DNA of 64,000 nucleotides from NCBI GenBank assembly GCA_907165135.1, contig OU015567.1:9057001-9121000 (forward strand), written 5' to 3'. This document shows, piece by piece, positions 21,001 to 32,483 of this stretch. The stretch comes from Oikopleura dioica. Lineage: Eukaryota; Chordata; Appendicularia; Copelata; Oikopleuridae. The position numbers and the translations under genes were made by a program. Each line of letters opens with the position of its first letter. Position 1 is the stretch's first letter. Below the pieces are notes generated by a model. It made no database searches and had not been told where the DNA came from. It saw only the letters and a program-made list of their open reading frames with translations.

Positions 21001-22848
21001 CAACACGTCTACGTGCGTGACTTGTTGAAACCACCAGTGTCTTGTCCTGGGACGGGGAGACAAGTAGGTCAAGGTCGCCATCTCCGGCTAATTTAAAATT
21101 AAATGATTGAAAAAAGGCGGCGGTGGAGGAGCGTGGCGGCGCGCTCCGGACACGAGTGCGATCTCACTCCTCGCTTCACCGAGATGAGTGACTGAGATAT
21201 CTGTTGAGAGGATAACGCCCCAAGGGCACTTCCCGCAAATCATCTCAAATCGAAATTGCTGCGCCAATTTACTGCTACTCCCCCAGATAGTAAACTCAAT
21301 ATAAATAGTAATACAAGCTCCAGCGATAGAGATTAATCCGAGAAGATACCCTTAAGAATTGCGTCAACTTGAGAGAAAACACCAGAATCGCGGAAATAAT
21401 AAATTTAACATTTCTTTCTTTTTCAACCTAGAGAGTCGTAAAACGAAGAAAAAAAATATTGGATGCATACAAAAAAAAAATGAAGCACAAAAGCGCCTGT
21501 TGAGATGACCCCGATTTTAAATCACTCCCTGCCAAAAAAAAGGGAGACAAAAGCCAACTACCGGAAAACGGACGGAGTTTGACGACCATATAGGTTCACA
21601 TCGGCTGCATAAATTTGCTCAAGCGGCGTAAAAATCGGAGTATAAACAATAATAAAACTCGGTAAATTAAAAATCGGAATTTGAAATCGGAATTCGAAAT
21701 CTTTCTCTGATTTACGATATTTTGTTCTTTATCAAGATTTTATTGCAACTCCTTTGATTGAAATCTAAAAAAGAGTTGTTTACCATCAAGTTATTCTATG
21801 ACTTAAAGTAGAATCTACGCTAATTACAGTTAATTTTCTAAAGCAGCTGCTTTCGCGGAATTCGTAAAATGCGTTAATAAGCCTCAACTATTTTGCGAGT
21901 ATTTTCTTCCGGCGCTGCTCACACCTGATCAGAGCAACTTTATTCATTTATATCTTCCAATAAATTGGCCAAGGCCAAAGTGAGAAAAACAATTTTATCA
22001 CTTTATTTCGCATCTGACGATTTAAAAAAAAAGATGATCGTCTTGCCTCTTTTGCGAGTATTTATGGGAAGAGCTCGATTCGCGGGTCTCAAAATTTTTT
22101 GATCGATTAGGTGGAAAATTCTCGGTCAAATTGGCAATTGGGGAGGGCGAACAAAAGATGCGATTTGGGTTAACTGTAATTTGCATCGATTACTGACTGG
22201 AAGACGCCGGTAATTTTGAAGACTCACAGTCATTTTCCGACAGTTAAAGGCTCTGCTTTGAACTGCCTGGTCTTGACCCTGAACTCCCATTGGTCGTTGG
22301 TCGGGGCGATGCGCACCACCTGGTGGCTGAAATTTTCTAGCTGCCCCGGTATTGCGGGCTCTAGTAGTACGTGATTAATTCTGGTGTGGGTGGCCATATT
22401 GTTGGTGAACAAAGACTTTCAAAAAAGCGGCTCGACGTGCTCATCAAAGCCTGCTCGGCCGTAAAATTGTTGCCGTTGCTCTATTCTGCTCTGTGCCCTA
22501 GCGTGTAGCTTTGGCCAAGTAAATCTTGCCCTTTTTGCGCCGCGAAATCCCCTGTCCGTCCTTGCGGGCGTAAAAACACGCACACTCGCCCAGGGCCACT
22601 CCAATCCTTTCAACTTTTGCTCGAGAGACACAATGCGAAACGCGAGACTCCAATGCTCCTCCAAACAGCCACGCACAATGGAATTGAAAATTTAGAGAGA
22701 CAAACGCCGAAACAGAAAAAAATCATACCCACACAAGAGAAAGAACCCTCCCCTCTTCACTCCTTTTATTTCCTTTTTCGGCAAGAACTTATCGAAGAAT
22801 ATTTTCAGAAAAGTGAGAATCGGTGCTGAGTTTCAGTAAAATTTGGGA
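18024..22848. other. Gene-poor region upstream of laminin beta
   Basis: No convincing multi-exon gene was seen. A 57-codon frame at 18182-18355 (+, MFTEGNLLNEDELLNH...) and another at 19304-19513 (+) are possible but unsupported. There are several GC-rich patches (19720-19820, 20330-20420, 21110-21170) and a TATA-like GTATATAAG at about 20837. Given the compactness elsewhere, 4.8 kb of non-coding sequence before laminin suggests regulatory content (inference). Confidence 0.5.
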
Positions 22849-25800
22849 ATGAAAGTCGCGCAGCTGCTCCTAGGCGCCGGCGTTTGGGCACAGCAAAATG
22901 CTCAAGGCGATTCTGAACATTACAGTGATTGCTCGACGGGCCACTGTTTCCCCGGTAATTTATTTTGGTTTTATTACGATTTCGATTAAATTGTGTGGTT
23001 ATTTCATCATCGTTTCAGCCACTGGAGATCTATTAATTGGACGAGAAAGTAGATTATCCGCCACTTCGACATGTGGTCTCGAGGGCGAAGAAGGATTCTG
23101 CATCGTTTCAAATACAAACGGACAAGGTCCCTGTAAACAGTGTGATACCAGGCGGAAGTGGTCGCCGTCCGATCCATCAACCCACAATGCACATAATATC
23201 GAAAACATCATTGCCTTCAAGTCAGAGGTACAAAAAACCATTTCATAGCAAAGAAATCACGAATTTTTCTAAAGGATATCTCGCCGGCTTACGAAAGGCG
23301 TTGGTGGCAGTCCGAAAACGGCAAAGATGAAGTGTCGATTCAAGTCGATTTCGAAGCCGAATTCTTGTTCACCCACCTTATCATGACTTTCAAAACATTC
23401 CGACCCGCCTCCATGTCCGTTTACCGCTCCTCAGATAATGGCGCTAGTTGGAAACCTTACAGGTCAAGTTCAAAATCATTTCTGAAATCAAGGAAGAGAT
23501 TCTCCAACTGAGAATCGATCGATTTTGAACTTGAAAATAGACATTTCGCAGAAGACTGCGCCAGTAGCTTTCCCGATGTTGAAGCGACCCCAAATCAAGA
23601 TACCATCGATCAAGTCGTCTGTGATGATTCCTACGGCAAGAAAGTACCAACTACTAATGGCGAACTCGTACTCAAGGTAATATTCTAAGCGTATGATTAT
23701 GCGCTTGAGTCAAAGGAGCTCGAGATAGATCAAAAGAGTATTCAGCTGATTTGTGAACTTTTTAAGCGTTTCCCAAGCTGTCATAAAATAAAATGTTATA
23801 TTCATTGCCTCCTTATATAGACTTAGTAGGCAAAATACTAGGTAGACCATCATCAAAAAGGAAAATTTCGATGCTAATTTACAATTTTGAGCTCAAATCA
23901 CAGATTTTGAATTAGTATGTTACGAAAAAATTACAGTTTTTCAAAAAAAACTTCAGGTTTTGGATCCCCAATTGACGGAATCAATGGACCCCTATTCGCC
24001 CGAAATCCGCGATTTGCTTCAAGTAACCAACATCCGAATCGACTTCCACGAGCTGCACACGCTTGGTGACGATCATATGGATAACTCCCACGACGCTACC
24101 AATAAATACTACTATGCCGTTTACAACTTAGGTAATGGGTGGCATCAAACGCCGCGCTAAAGTTCAACTCAAGTTTGCCAAATCGTTAATTATAACTTTA
24201 TTTCGGCAAAATGAAATAACTCATACTTATACTCTATTCTAGTTCTTCGTGGGTCCTGTTTCTGCAATGGTCACGCCAGCCAGTGTGTGCCCAAGGACGA
24301 CGAAATCGTCAACGCGGATGTTTATGGAAAGTGTAACTGTCAGCACGGAACTGCAGGTCTCAACTGCGAAAAGGTAAGAAACGAACGATCAAAAAAGATC
24401 ATCAATTTTATTTCTAGTGTGCCGACTTCCATCATGACCAGCCTTGGATGCCCGCTCGAGCTAATCAAACCTTCGAGTGCAAACGTAAGTCTACGACTAT
24501 GAGCGATTTAAAACGGCGTTACCCCTCGACGGATAATCATTTTGAAAGCAAAGCGTGAGGAAGTGGATTGTTTTTACGAGCGACTCTTCTTCTCACTCAT
24601 GCTTGTTTCACCGTTTGATCGGGAAATGATTGTCCAAGAAGGAAAATGAATTGTAACGGAAGTTCTTTTCAGGATGCGAGTGTTACGGGCACGCCACCGA
24701 GTGTCACTTTGACCCGGCGGTTTACGAAGCTACGGATAGGACATCAGGAGGTGTCTGCGAAAACTGCAAGCACAACACGGAGGGACGCATGTGCGAACGA
24801 TGCATTGAGGGATTTTACCAAGATCCACTCAAGAACATCAATGATCCCGTAAGTTTCGCAGAAATAAAAGAAAACTTGAAGTTCACCTAACTCGTAAAAA
24901 GTCAACTCCCGTATGTATCCTCCGAAAAATGGAGCACAGACAGGGCGGTAAACATAAGCATATCCTCATTTCAGCGATGAAGCCCCAGAGTCCAGGCCCA
25001 GACATGCTGGTGCCAGCAAAAGTAGCCACTCAAGCGTGACTCTTTTTTGAGGCGTCCGCTTAGGAACAATACTATTATCAACCGTAGCTTCTTTAGTTAT
25101 AAGAAAATAATTGTTGACAACTCAAGCATCCGGAAATTTTTCCTTCTTTCCTTCTTCAACCTCTTTTCTTCAGGAAATCTGCGTCCCGTGCGATTGCGAT
25201 CCCGCTGGTGTTGTTGGCGCTTGCGATCGTGCGACAATTCCCGGTCCAGATGGAACTGTTGCTGGTCGATGCCGATGCAAGGCAAATGTCATGGGCGAAC
25301 GGTGTGACCAATGCAAACCCGGCTTCCACTCGTTGGATCCCAACAATCCCGACGGCTGCTCCCCTTGCGACTGCGACGATCGCGGCTCGGTGACCCGAGG
25401 CGGCTCTGTTTGCGATCCGCTCAACGGCCAGTGCCACTGTAAGAGCAATGTCACGGGAGGGCGCTGCGATACTTGCGCGCCGCACACATACGGCTTGAGC
25501 TCAGGTGACGCTGATGGCTGTAAAAAGTGCAGATGTGATATTGGTGGCTCGCTCAATCAAAACTGCAACACTGTTGACGGTAAAAAAGCCTCAAAATTCT
25601 GCTCTAAATATATTTCAAGGAAAATGTACTTGTCGACCAAACATCACTGGCCAGCGCTGTAACGATGTCAAGGAAGATCATTTCTTGCCTAATCCCTTCC
25701 TTGTAAGTCGAAAAAACCGAAAAGAGAATCAGCAAAACTTTTAATAATGCAATCAAAGTATTATTATTCAGTTTTGAGCTTTACCGCTAAAAGCAAGTTT

Positions 25801-28800
25801 CTCACGCGATATTCAATTGTTGTAAAAATCTCTTGGATATCGCTAAATACGGAAACCGACCTTCTTTTGAAGCGCAAACTTCAAAAATTCTTAACAAGCG
25901 AAAAAAATCAAAAAAAAAACAAAAAAGGGATAAAACAATGGATTTTAGGACACTATGGTCACTGGGCCAGATGGCCTCAACAGTGACGGGGTCGAGTTGA
26001 TTCCGATCGTCTTGGCGCCCGTCGCCTACTATCCCCCTCAGCCGGTAAAGAATCTACCACAAACCCATAACATAAAAAAAAACAACCCATAAACCAACCC
26101 ATATTCCAAACTTTCGTTTTCGACAAAAACATAAACCAAACCGGCCATTTCAAACAACCAAATCTCATCTTTTTGGGGAACTCATTCGGGGAATTTCATT
26201 AAAAAATAATAAAATAAGATCATCAACCAAAAAACCGCTTTATCCGCTTTACTCATGCTCTAACATAACATTTCGGTGTCATCAAAAACAAACTCGATCG
26301 TAAAATTGATTTGTAGACGTCTGGTTTCAACGAGGATCCTAATGAGTACTACGACGGGTACCCTCATTATTCTCGTCCAATTTCTGATAGCTACTCTCTC
26401 TGTAAGTATTTTCTTGCAGAACCAATCTTTCAATGTATGAGTAGCCAATCATGGATCCACCTACGGCTATGAAAACATCAACCAGTACGTTCCAGCCCGA
26501 CCAGGCACTTCTGTTCTCTTTGAAGTCGGAGATCTCCCTCGATCGTTGCCTTATTCTCTTCATTTGAAAATCTCTCCACAGGTACAAAAACAAAAATATC
26601 ATTCTCTGGGGATTTTAAATTTGTGATTTCTTCTTTATTTTGATCGTTTCATTATAAAATTATCAGGCTCCTGATCGTATCAGACGTGAAGTCCAGGATA
26701 CGAAGGTAATGTATCTAGTTGCTCATCGCAAAAAAAACAGCATAAATATTTCTGACAACAGAAATCTTCATTCGACGCATTGTCTTTCGTTTTCTAATAG
26801 GTTTGCTTGTAGAAGAAAATAAAAGCGAGGCCGCTGTTTTTATCAAAAGCAAAAATATTGAAAATGAAACAGACATGCACCAGAAAATTCTTGACCAAAT
26901 TTTCAAAAAGCCCTCTTTTAGAAAAAAATCCAAAAGAGAAATGAATGCACCCAAACTTGGACACAATTTCATCGGTTTCAAGTTTGGTGCCGAGATTCTT
27001 AATTGAATCGAGAGCATTCTTTTTTTGGATATATTTGCTAATGAAATTCTAGCTTTTGTTAAAACTCTTTCTAGGGAGGAAACTGGTCTCCAGTCGAAGT
27101 TGAAATCATTCGACCTCCAACGGACACTCGTGACATTGATAGTCCCTGCTTCAACTCGAAACCCGAGGATGATTCGTGGACAGCTACTATTCCCACTGAT
27201 GAGCCACTCGTTGCTCTCGGAAAAGACAAGTACACCTGCCTCGAGACCGATGCCGACAAAGGAACCGTGACTCCCTACAAGTTCAAAATCACTCTTCCAA
27301 AAACTAACAACTATGGAGATGATGAAGAGGACGACAACAAGATTTTCTGGATCGAACGACTCCAACTTGTTCCAAAACTTGACACTGAAAACGGCTACCC
27401 TGGATTCAAGGAAGAATTCAATGCTGAAGCCCCTAAGCTTATCAGTAAGTTATACTCTCCAATTCTTCTCCTAATTTGATTTCAGCTGCATACGAGAAGT
27501 GCATGTTAAACACAATGGATCTTCCAGATGTTGGTGTTCTCGAAAAAGACTGCGACGCAATGACTTATTCAATTTCCTCTTGGTTCCACCAAGGCGCGAA
27601 ATCATGTGACTGCGACCAGACTGGTTCTATTTCTCGCTCTTGTGATCCTTCCGGTGGTCAGTGCGAGTGCCGAGAAGGTGTTACTGGCAGAACTTGCAAC
27701 CAGTGCGCGGCTGGCTTCTTTGGCTTCTCACACACCGGCTGCCAAGTTTGCGATTGCAACAGACGCGGAACTGTCAACCAGAGCCAATTCTGCGAACAAC
27801 AATCCGGCCAGTGCCAGTGCTTGGACGGCGTTGGCGGGCGACAGTGCGATCGATGCTTGCCTGGCTTCTATGACTTCCCCAACTGCAAAAAGTGCGAATG
27901 CAACGGACACGCGAACGAATGCGATTCCGTCACTGGCGAATGCTTGAACTGCGCTCATGACACCACAGGTCCCAATTGCGAGCAATGCGCAGATGGCTAC
28001 TACGGTGATCCGACTTCAGTAACCAACAGCCAGTGTTCTCAATGTCTTTGCCCCGACGGGCCAAAATCTAATCGACAGTTTGCCGACACTTGCAGTTTGT
28101 CTCGAATGCGAGGAAGCTCCAACCGTGAAGATGAGCAGCGAGGACCACGACCTTCAGTCGTCATGTGCAATTGTAATCCAGGCTACCAGGGGCTTCAGTG
28201 CGAGCAGTGTGCGCCTGGGCATTTTGGAAACCCAATGGAGCCATTTGGAAGCTGCAATCCTTGCGAGTGCAACGGAAACATCGATACTTCGGATCCAGAT
28301 GCCTGCGACGCTAGAACTGGAGAATGCCTCAAGTGCTTGTACAACAGAGGCGGCGCTGACTGTAGCGAGTGTGCCGATGGATATTATGAGCAGCCGAATG
28401 CCGATGGAACTGACTTTACTTGTGTTCCATGCGGATGCGACGAGCGGGGAAGAGATCCTTTTGTTGGAAACACTGTAAGTCCACGACTATAAGTCTTAGA
28501 CCTATTAACTAACTGAAAATTCTAGTGCGACAAGAAAACTGGCCAATGCGCTTGTTTGGACAAAGTAGAAGGCCGAACTTGCAACTCCTGCCGAAACAAC
28601 TTCTTCGATCTTGCTAATGCTGTTGACAACGGAGGCTGCCAAGCTTGCGGCTGTGATCCAGAAAACTCAAAGGACATCTCCGGCGAGCAGCCTTGCGATA
28701 TGGTGAGTATATTTCGAGAAATTTTAGCATCTAACTAATATGGTAGTTATAAATGTTAGCAATTGAATGGAGCAAGTTTTATGTGACACTCGCGGTTGCT

Positions 28801-31431
28801 CATATAAAATGGTCAAAATTACGGCCATTAAAGCTCGATTGCTTTGATGGCCTGTCAGCCTGCCAAGCTCGTGCTCGCTAGCTGACAATTTACCCGTTCA
28901 AAATAAATCCTAAACATTCCTCAACAATCAAACTTTTATTTAATGCACCCGCTTGTTTCTGCATTTAGACATGCTGCATGTCACGTGCCAAAGAAACTAT
29001 AATTCAAATAAATTAGGAAAAATTTCAGACTTACAACTTTAATTAAGGTTACTGGCCAATGTCGATGCAAAGATGGATTCGGCGGTCGCGACTGCAAATC
29101 TTGTGAAAAGGGCTACTACGGCGATCCCAAAATCGGAAAATGCGAGGCCTGTGACTGTGACCCAAGCGGTGTGCATGATCCCTTTGCCTGCAATGCATGG
29201 ACTGGTCAATGCGAGTGCAAGCCTGGAATCGGTGGACAGCATTGTGATCGATGTGAACGAGGCTACCACGGAATCGCTCCTGATTGTGAACCCTGCGGCG
29301 AGTGCTTCGACAGTTGGGACGGAATCATCGGAGAACTAATCGACGAAACTAAAGCCGTCCTTGCCACTGTGGATAATATTCGGGACAATGGTGTTACAGG
29401 TAAAAATATTTATCTTTTCGAAAATATCTAACTCTCATTATTCAGGAGTTTACAAAGCGGAATTCGACCAAATCGCAGCCAACCTTGCTAATGCTCGCGA
29501 CACTCTTTCTCAAAACGAAGAAATGAACCAGCTCGAGCGATTCATGGCTGAAATCGAATCAGAGACGAATTTGGGACACAGCCGTCTTGATGACATCAAG
29601 GACTCATTTGGAGACATCAACGCCCTCGATCAGCGACAAAAACAGCAACTCGCCATTTTGAAGGAAGAAATGGACAGCAGAAGACTTGAACTTGCTGAAC
29701 TTACTTCTGCCTTGGACGAAGCTGAAGATAAGGATCCTCATGTTCTTTGGGGACGAATCAAGCAAGCTGTTGCTGATGCTGCCAAATATGAAATCCTCGC
29801 TAAGGTATTTTCAATTAATTCACTTCAAAAACTCATAATTTTCTTAGAAAGCTGTTGGTGTTTTCCATAATGCCGATGATCCCAAAACCAATTTCCTCCT
29901 TGCTTCCAAGAATATCCGCGAGTCCGTTGTCCAAGGAATGAACCAGCGAGAAGAAGAATTCCAGCAGAAATCGCAAGAACTTGATATTCTCATCGATGAT
30001 GTCGAACCAAAGATTCGGGAGCTTTCGATTGGCGAGATCAACCAAGCTGTCTGCGGCGCCTACACTGAAGACTGCGATGAAGTCTGTGGTGGCGCTCAGT
30101 GTTTGACCTCCAACGGAAAGGTAAAAATTTTCACATTAAACTAAATCTATCAAAAATATCAGCAACACTGCGGAAACGCCAACTACGACGTTTTCAACCG
30201 AGGCCCACGAGTCAACACCTGTGAAGAGTCAGCTTATCAAATCTCTGTTTCTGCTAAAACTCACGCTGAAAACGCTCAAAAGCGACTTGAAGACATCCGA
30301 GAAAAAGTCGATGAAGCTCTCAATGACACTAAAGAGGTCCGCGAGGATGCTTTGGGAGCAAAGGAAGCTGCTGAGAAAGTCCGACAGAAGGTAGAACTCA
30401 TTGATCTTTCCAATTTTCTTACTTTTCCATAGGCAACTGATGTCGAAAAGAACATCCGCGAGTACACTGATCGAATCATCAACTTGGTGGAAGAAATCGA
30501 AGACTTCCTCTCAGCTGATGAGCATACCGATCCCGAAGACATCCTCAAGGTCGCCAAGCAAGTTCTTGCGATTGAACTTCCAGACTCGAACAAGATCAAC
30601 GAGCTCAAGGAGAAAATGAACTCACTCAGCATTCGACCTAGCGATTCTAGCTCTCCTGATGATAATCTTTCCCTCACTGCGGTTACGTCCATCGCTCAAA
30701 AGGCTACAAAGGTCTTGCGAGAGGCTCAAGAGCTCTCCGACAAGGTAAGAGTTGGAAAAACGATCAGAAGTTATATTTTGATAAAAGGTGAACCGAGCCG
30801 CTGACAACTTTGACCTGAAAGAGTCAAACTGCAATGAGGCAACAGGAAAGAACCTCGAGGCGAATGAGGTTAACGACGCTGCCAAAATCAAGATCGCAGA
30901 AACGACCACCCTGATCGAAGATTTGAAACTCAAGCTTGCTGAACTTGCAGGCCTCGTCGACGACCAGACCATCCAGCAAAAGCGTACTCAGCTCAACAAC
31001 AAGATCACTGAATCGAACAGCAACATTGTCATGGCCACTGAAGAATTGACAGAAGCAGACGAGCTGTTCGAAGAATTCCGACCTCGATACGAAGAATTCA
31101 AAAACAGCGGCGATCGAGACTACGCGATTGAATTTACTGACAAAGTTGATGAGCTTAGGCACACACAGGATAGCGCCAAGGACTTGGAGGCGAATGTCGG
31201 CCAGCTTTTAGAAGACGTGAAGGAGTGGCACAAGAAACTCCAGGATCTCAAGGAGAAATACGAGAAAGTCAAGGAAGAAGTCAACACGAGCACGGTAAGA
31301 GACTGAGTAAAAATACTTGGTAGAATAAACTCAAAATTCAGACAAACTTGGGCGAGCTGAAACAGCGAGCCGAGAGTGTCCGCAAGAACATCTACCAGAA
31401 ACTGTACAATCCTGAACAATGCGGCAACTAA
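22849..31431 (+). CDS. Laminin subunit beta
   Basis: Basement-membrane protein. The start at 22849 gives [20 protein letters not shown], a plausible signal peptide. Domains in order: laminin N-terminal domain (22.9-24.2 kb: [18 protein letters not shown], then [13 protein letters not shown]); LE (EGF-like) repeats from 24.25 kb ([12 protein letters not shown]); the LF/beta-specific domain (about 25.95-27.5 kb: [19 protein letters not shown]); a second LE array (27.6-29.35 kb: [18 protein letters not shown]); then coiled coil interrupted by a cysteine-containing beta loop at 30.05-30.2 kb. The chain ends YNPEQCGN, with the terminal cysteine used to link to gamma chains. The LF domain and beta loop identify it as a beta chain. 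The largest introns are at 23.7-23.95, 24.86-25.17, 25.7-25.94, 26.04-26.31, 26.7-27.07 and 28.7-29.05 kb. No missing domain was noticed. Confidence 0.93.
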
Positions 31432-32483
31432 GTCCGTTTACCACGCGTACCGCTGCACCTCAATTTCAAAAAACAACCACATCTCGTCAACAAAAAATTC
31501 GGTCAATTATTCGCTACTACCACTATCTTGCCATTTTCCGAAAAAAAGGGAAAATGGTCTAAAAGTTTGGTCAGATGAGACTGGCCTATCAAAAAAGTAT
31601 CAAAATATCGTTTTACCCAACTCTTCTTGAAATTTAACTATTGGAATAATTTATTGTCGAAGATAGCTCTGTCTCAGCGAGCGCTATCTTTACTGTAACA
31701 ACTGGAAACACAGCCCTTGTAATTCTCCCCACAACAAACTAACCACATGTGTGTTCAACACCGCAATATTACGTAATACTCGGATAAAGAACAGATTTCA
31801 TTGAAAAACAAACAAAAACACTCTTTGCACTACAGCATAAGCCGGTTTTTTGGTTTTCTGACAAAAAACAAAATTGTCCAACTTCCTATACATTATTCCT
31901 TTTCTTAGCCAACCAAATTTTAGAGAAAATTTATCCATAAATCTAAATACCGAACGGAGCTTTCTGATTGGGTGTCGAATGCCCCAAAAAAAAACTACTG
32001 CACCTACCCCTCTTACGCCTTAGAATTTTCAAAAAAAAAGTTGCATTGTATCTGTTTATATATGAATTCATCTCAACCCCGTGGCGACTATCCGATCAGA
32101 ACGGTTTACTCGACAGTTCAAGCGTTTTCTGTACTCTACCTCACTAACTGTTTTGGACTAAGCATGTTGATTTACAGAGACCAACAATAAACGAAATCGC
32201 GCAGAGAGCATCTCTAATTCTCTTCTTCCTTTATAAAAAAAACATTAGCAGGCTACTTAAAGACAGCATCAAATCATCAGTACTGTTATATTCTTGAGCT
32301 TTATTATCAACGCTTTGGAGTCAGAGGATCAAAAACATCATCGTGTAGCGAAACCGGTGTCCCCGGTGTCCGAATCGATGTAATTTTCGTTGAGACATTC
32401 GGGCTCTGTACAAATGGTGATATCTGCATCTTTGACGTGCGTCTTCGTGAGCTCGAGAACTTAAAATGAATTAATCCCTTTTC
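31432..32483. other. Convergent 3' region between laminin and GPCR
   Basis: It holds the laminin 3' UTR and the downstream region of the minus-strand GPCR. No supported gene. The sequence is A/T-rich with poly-A runs (for example at about 31986). Confidence 0.5.

Noticed and set aside
22230-22829. Overlapping short frames on both strands upstream of laminin
   Set aside because: No family features or convincing splice structure. It is more likely the promoter and 5' UTR region.
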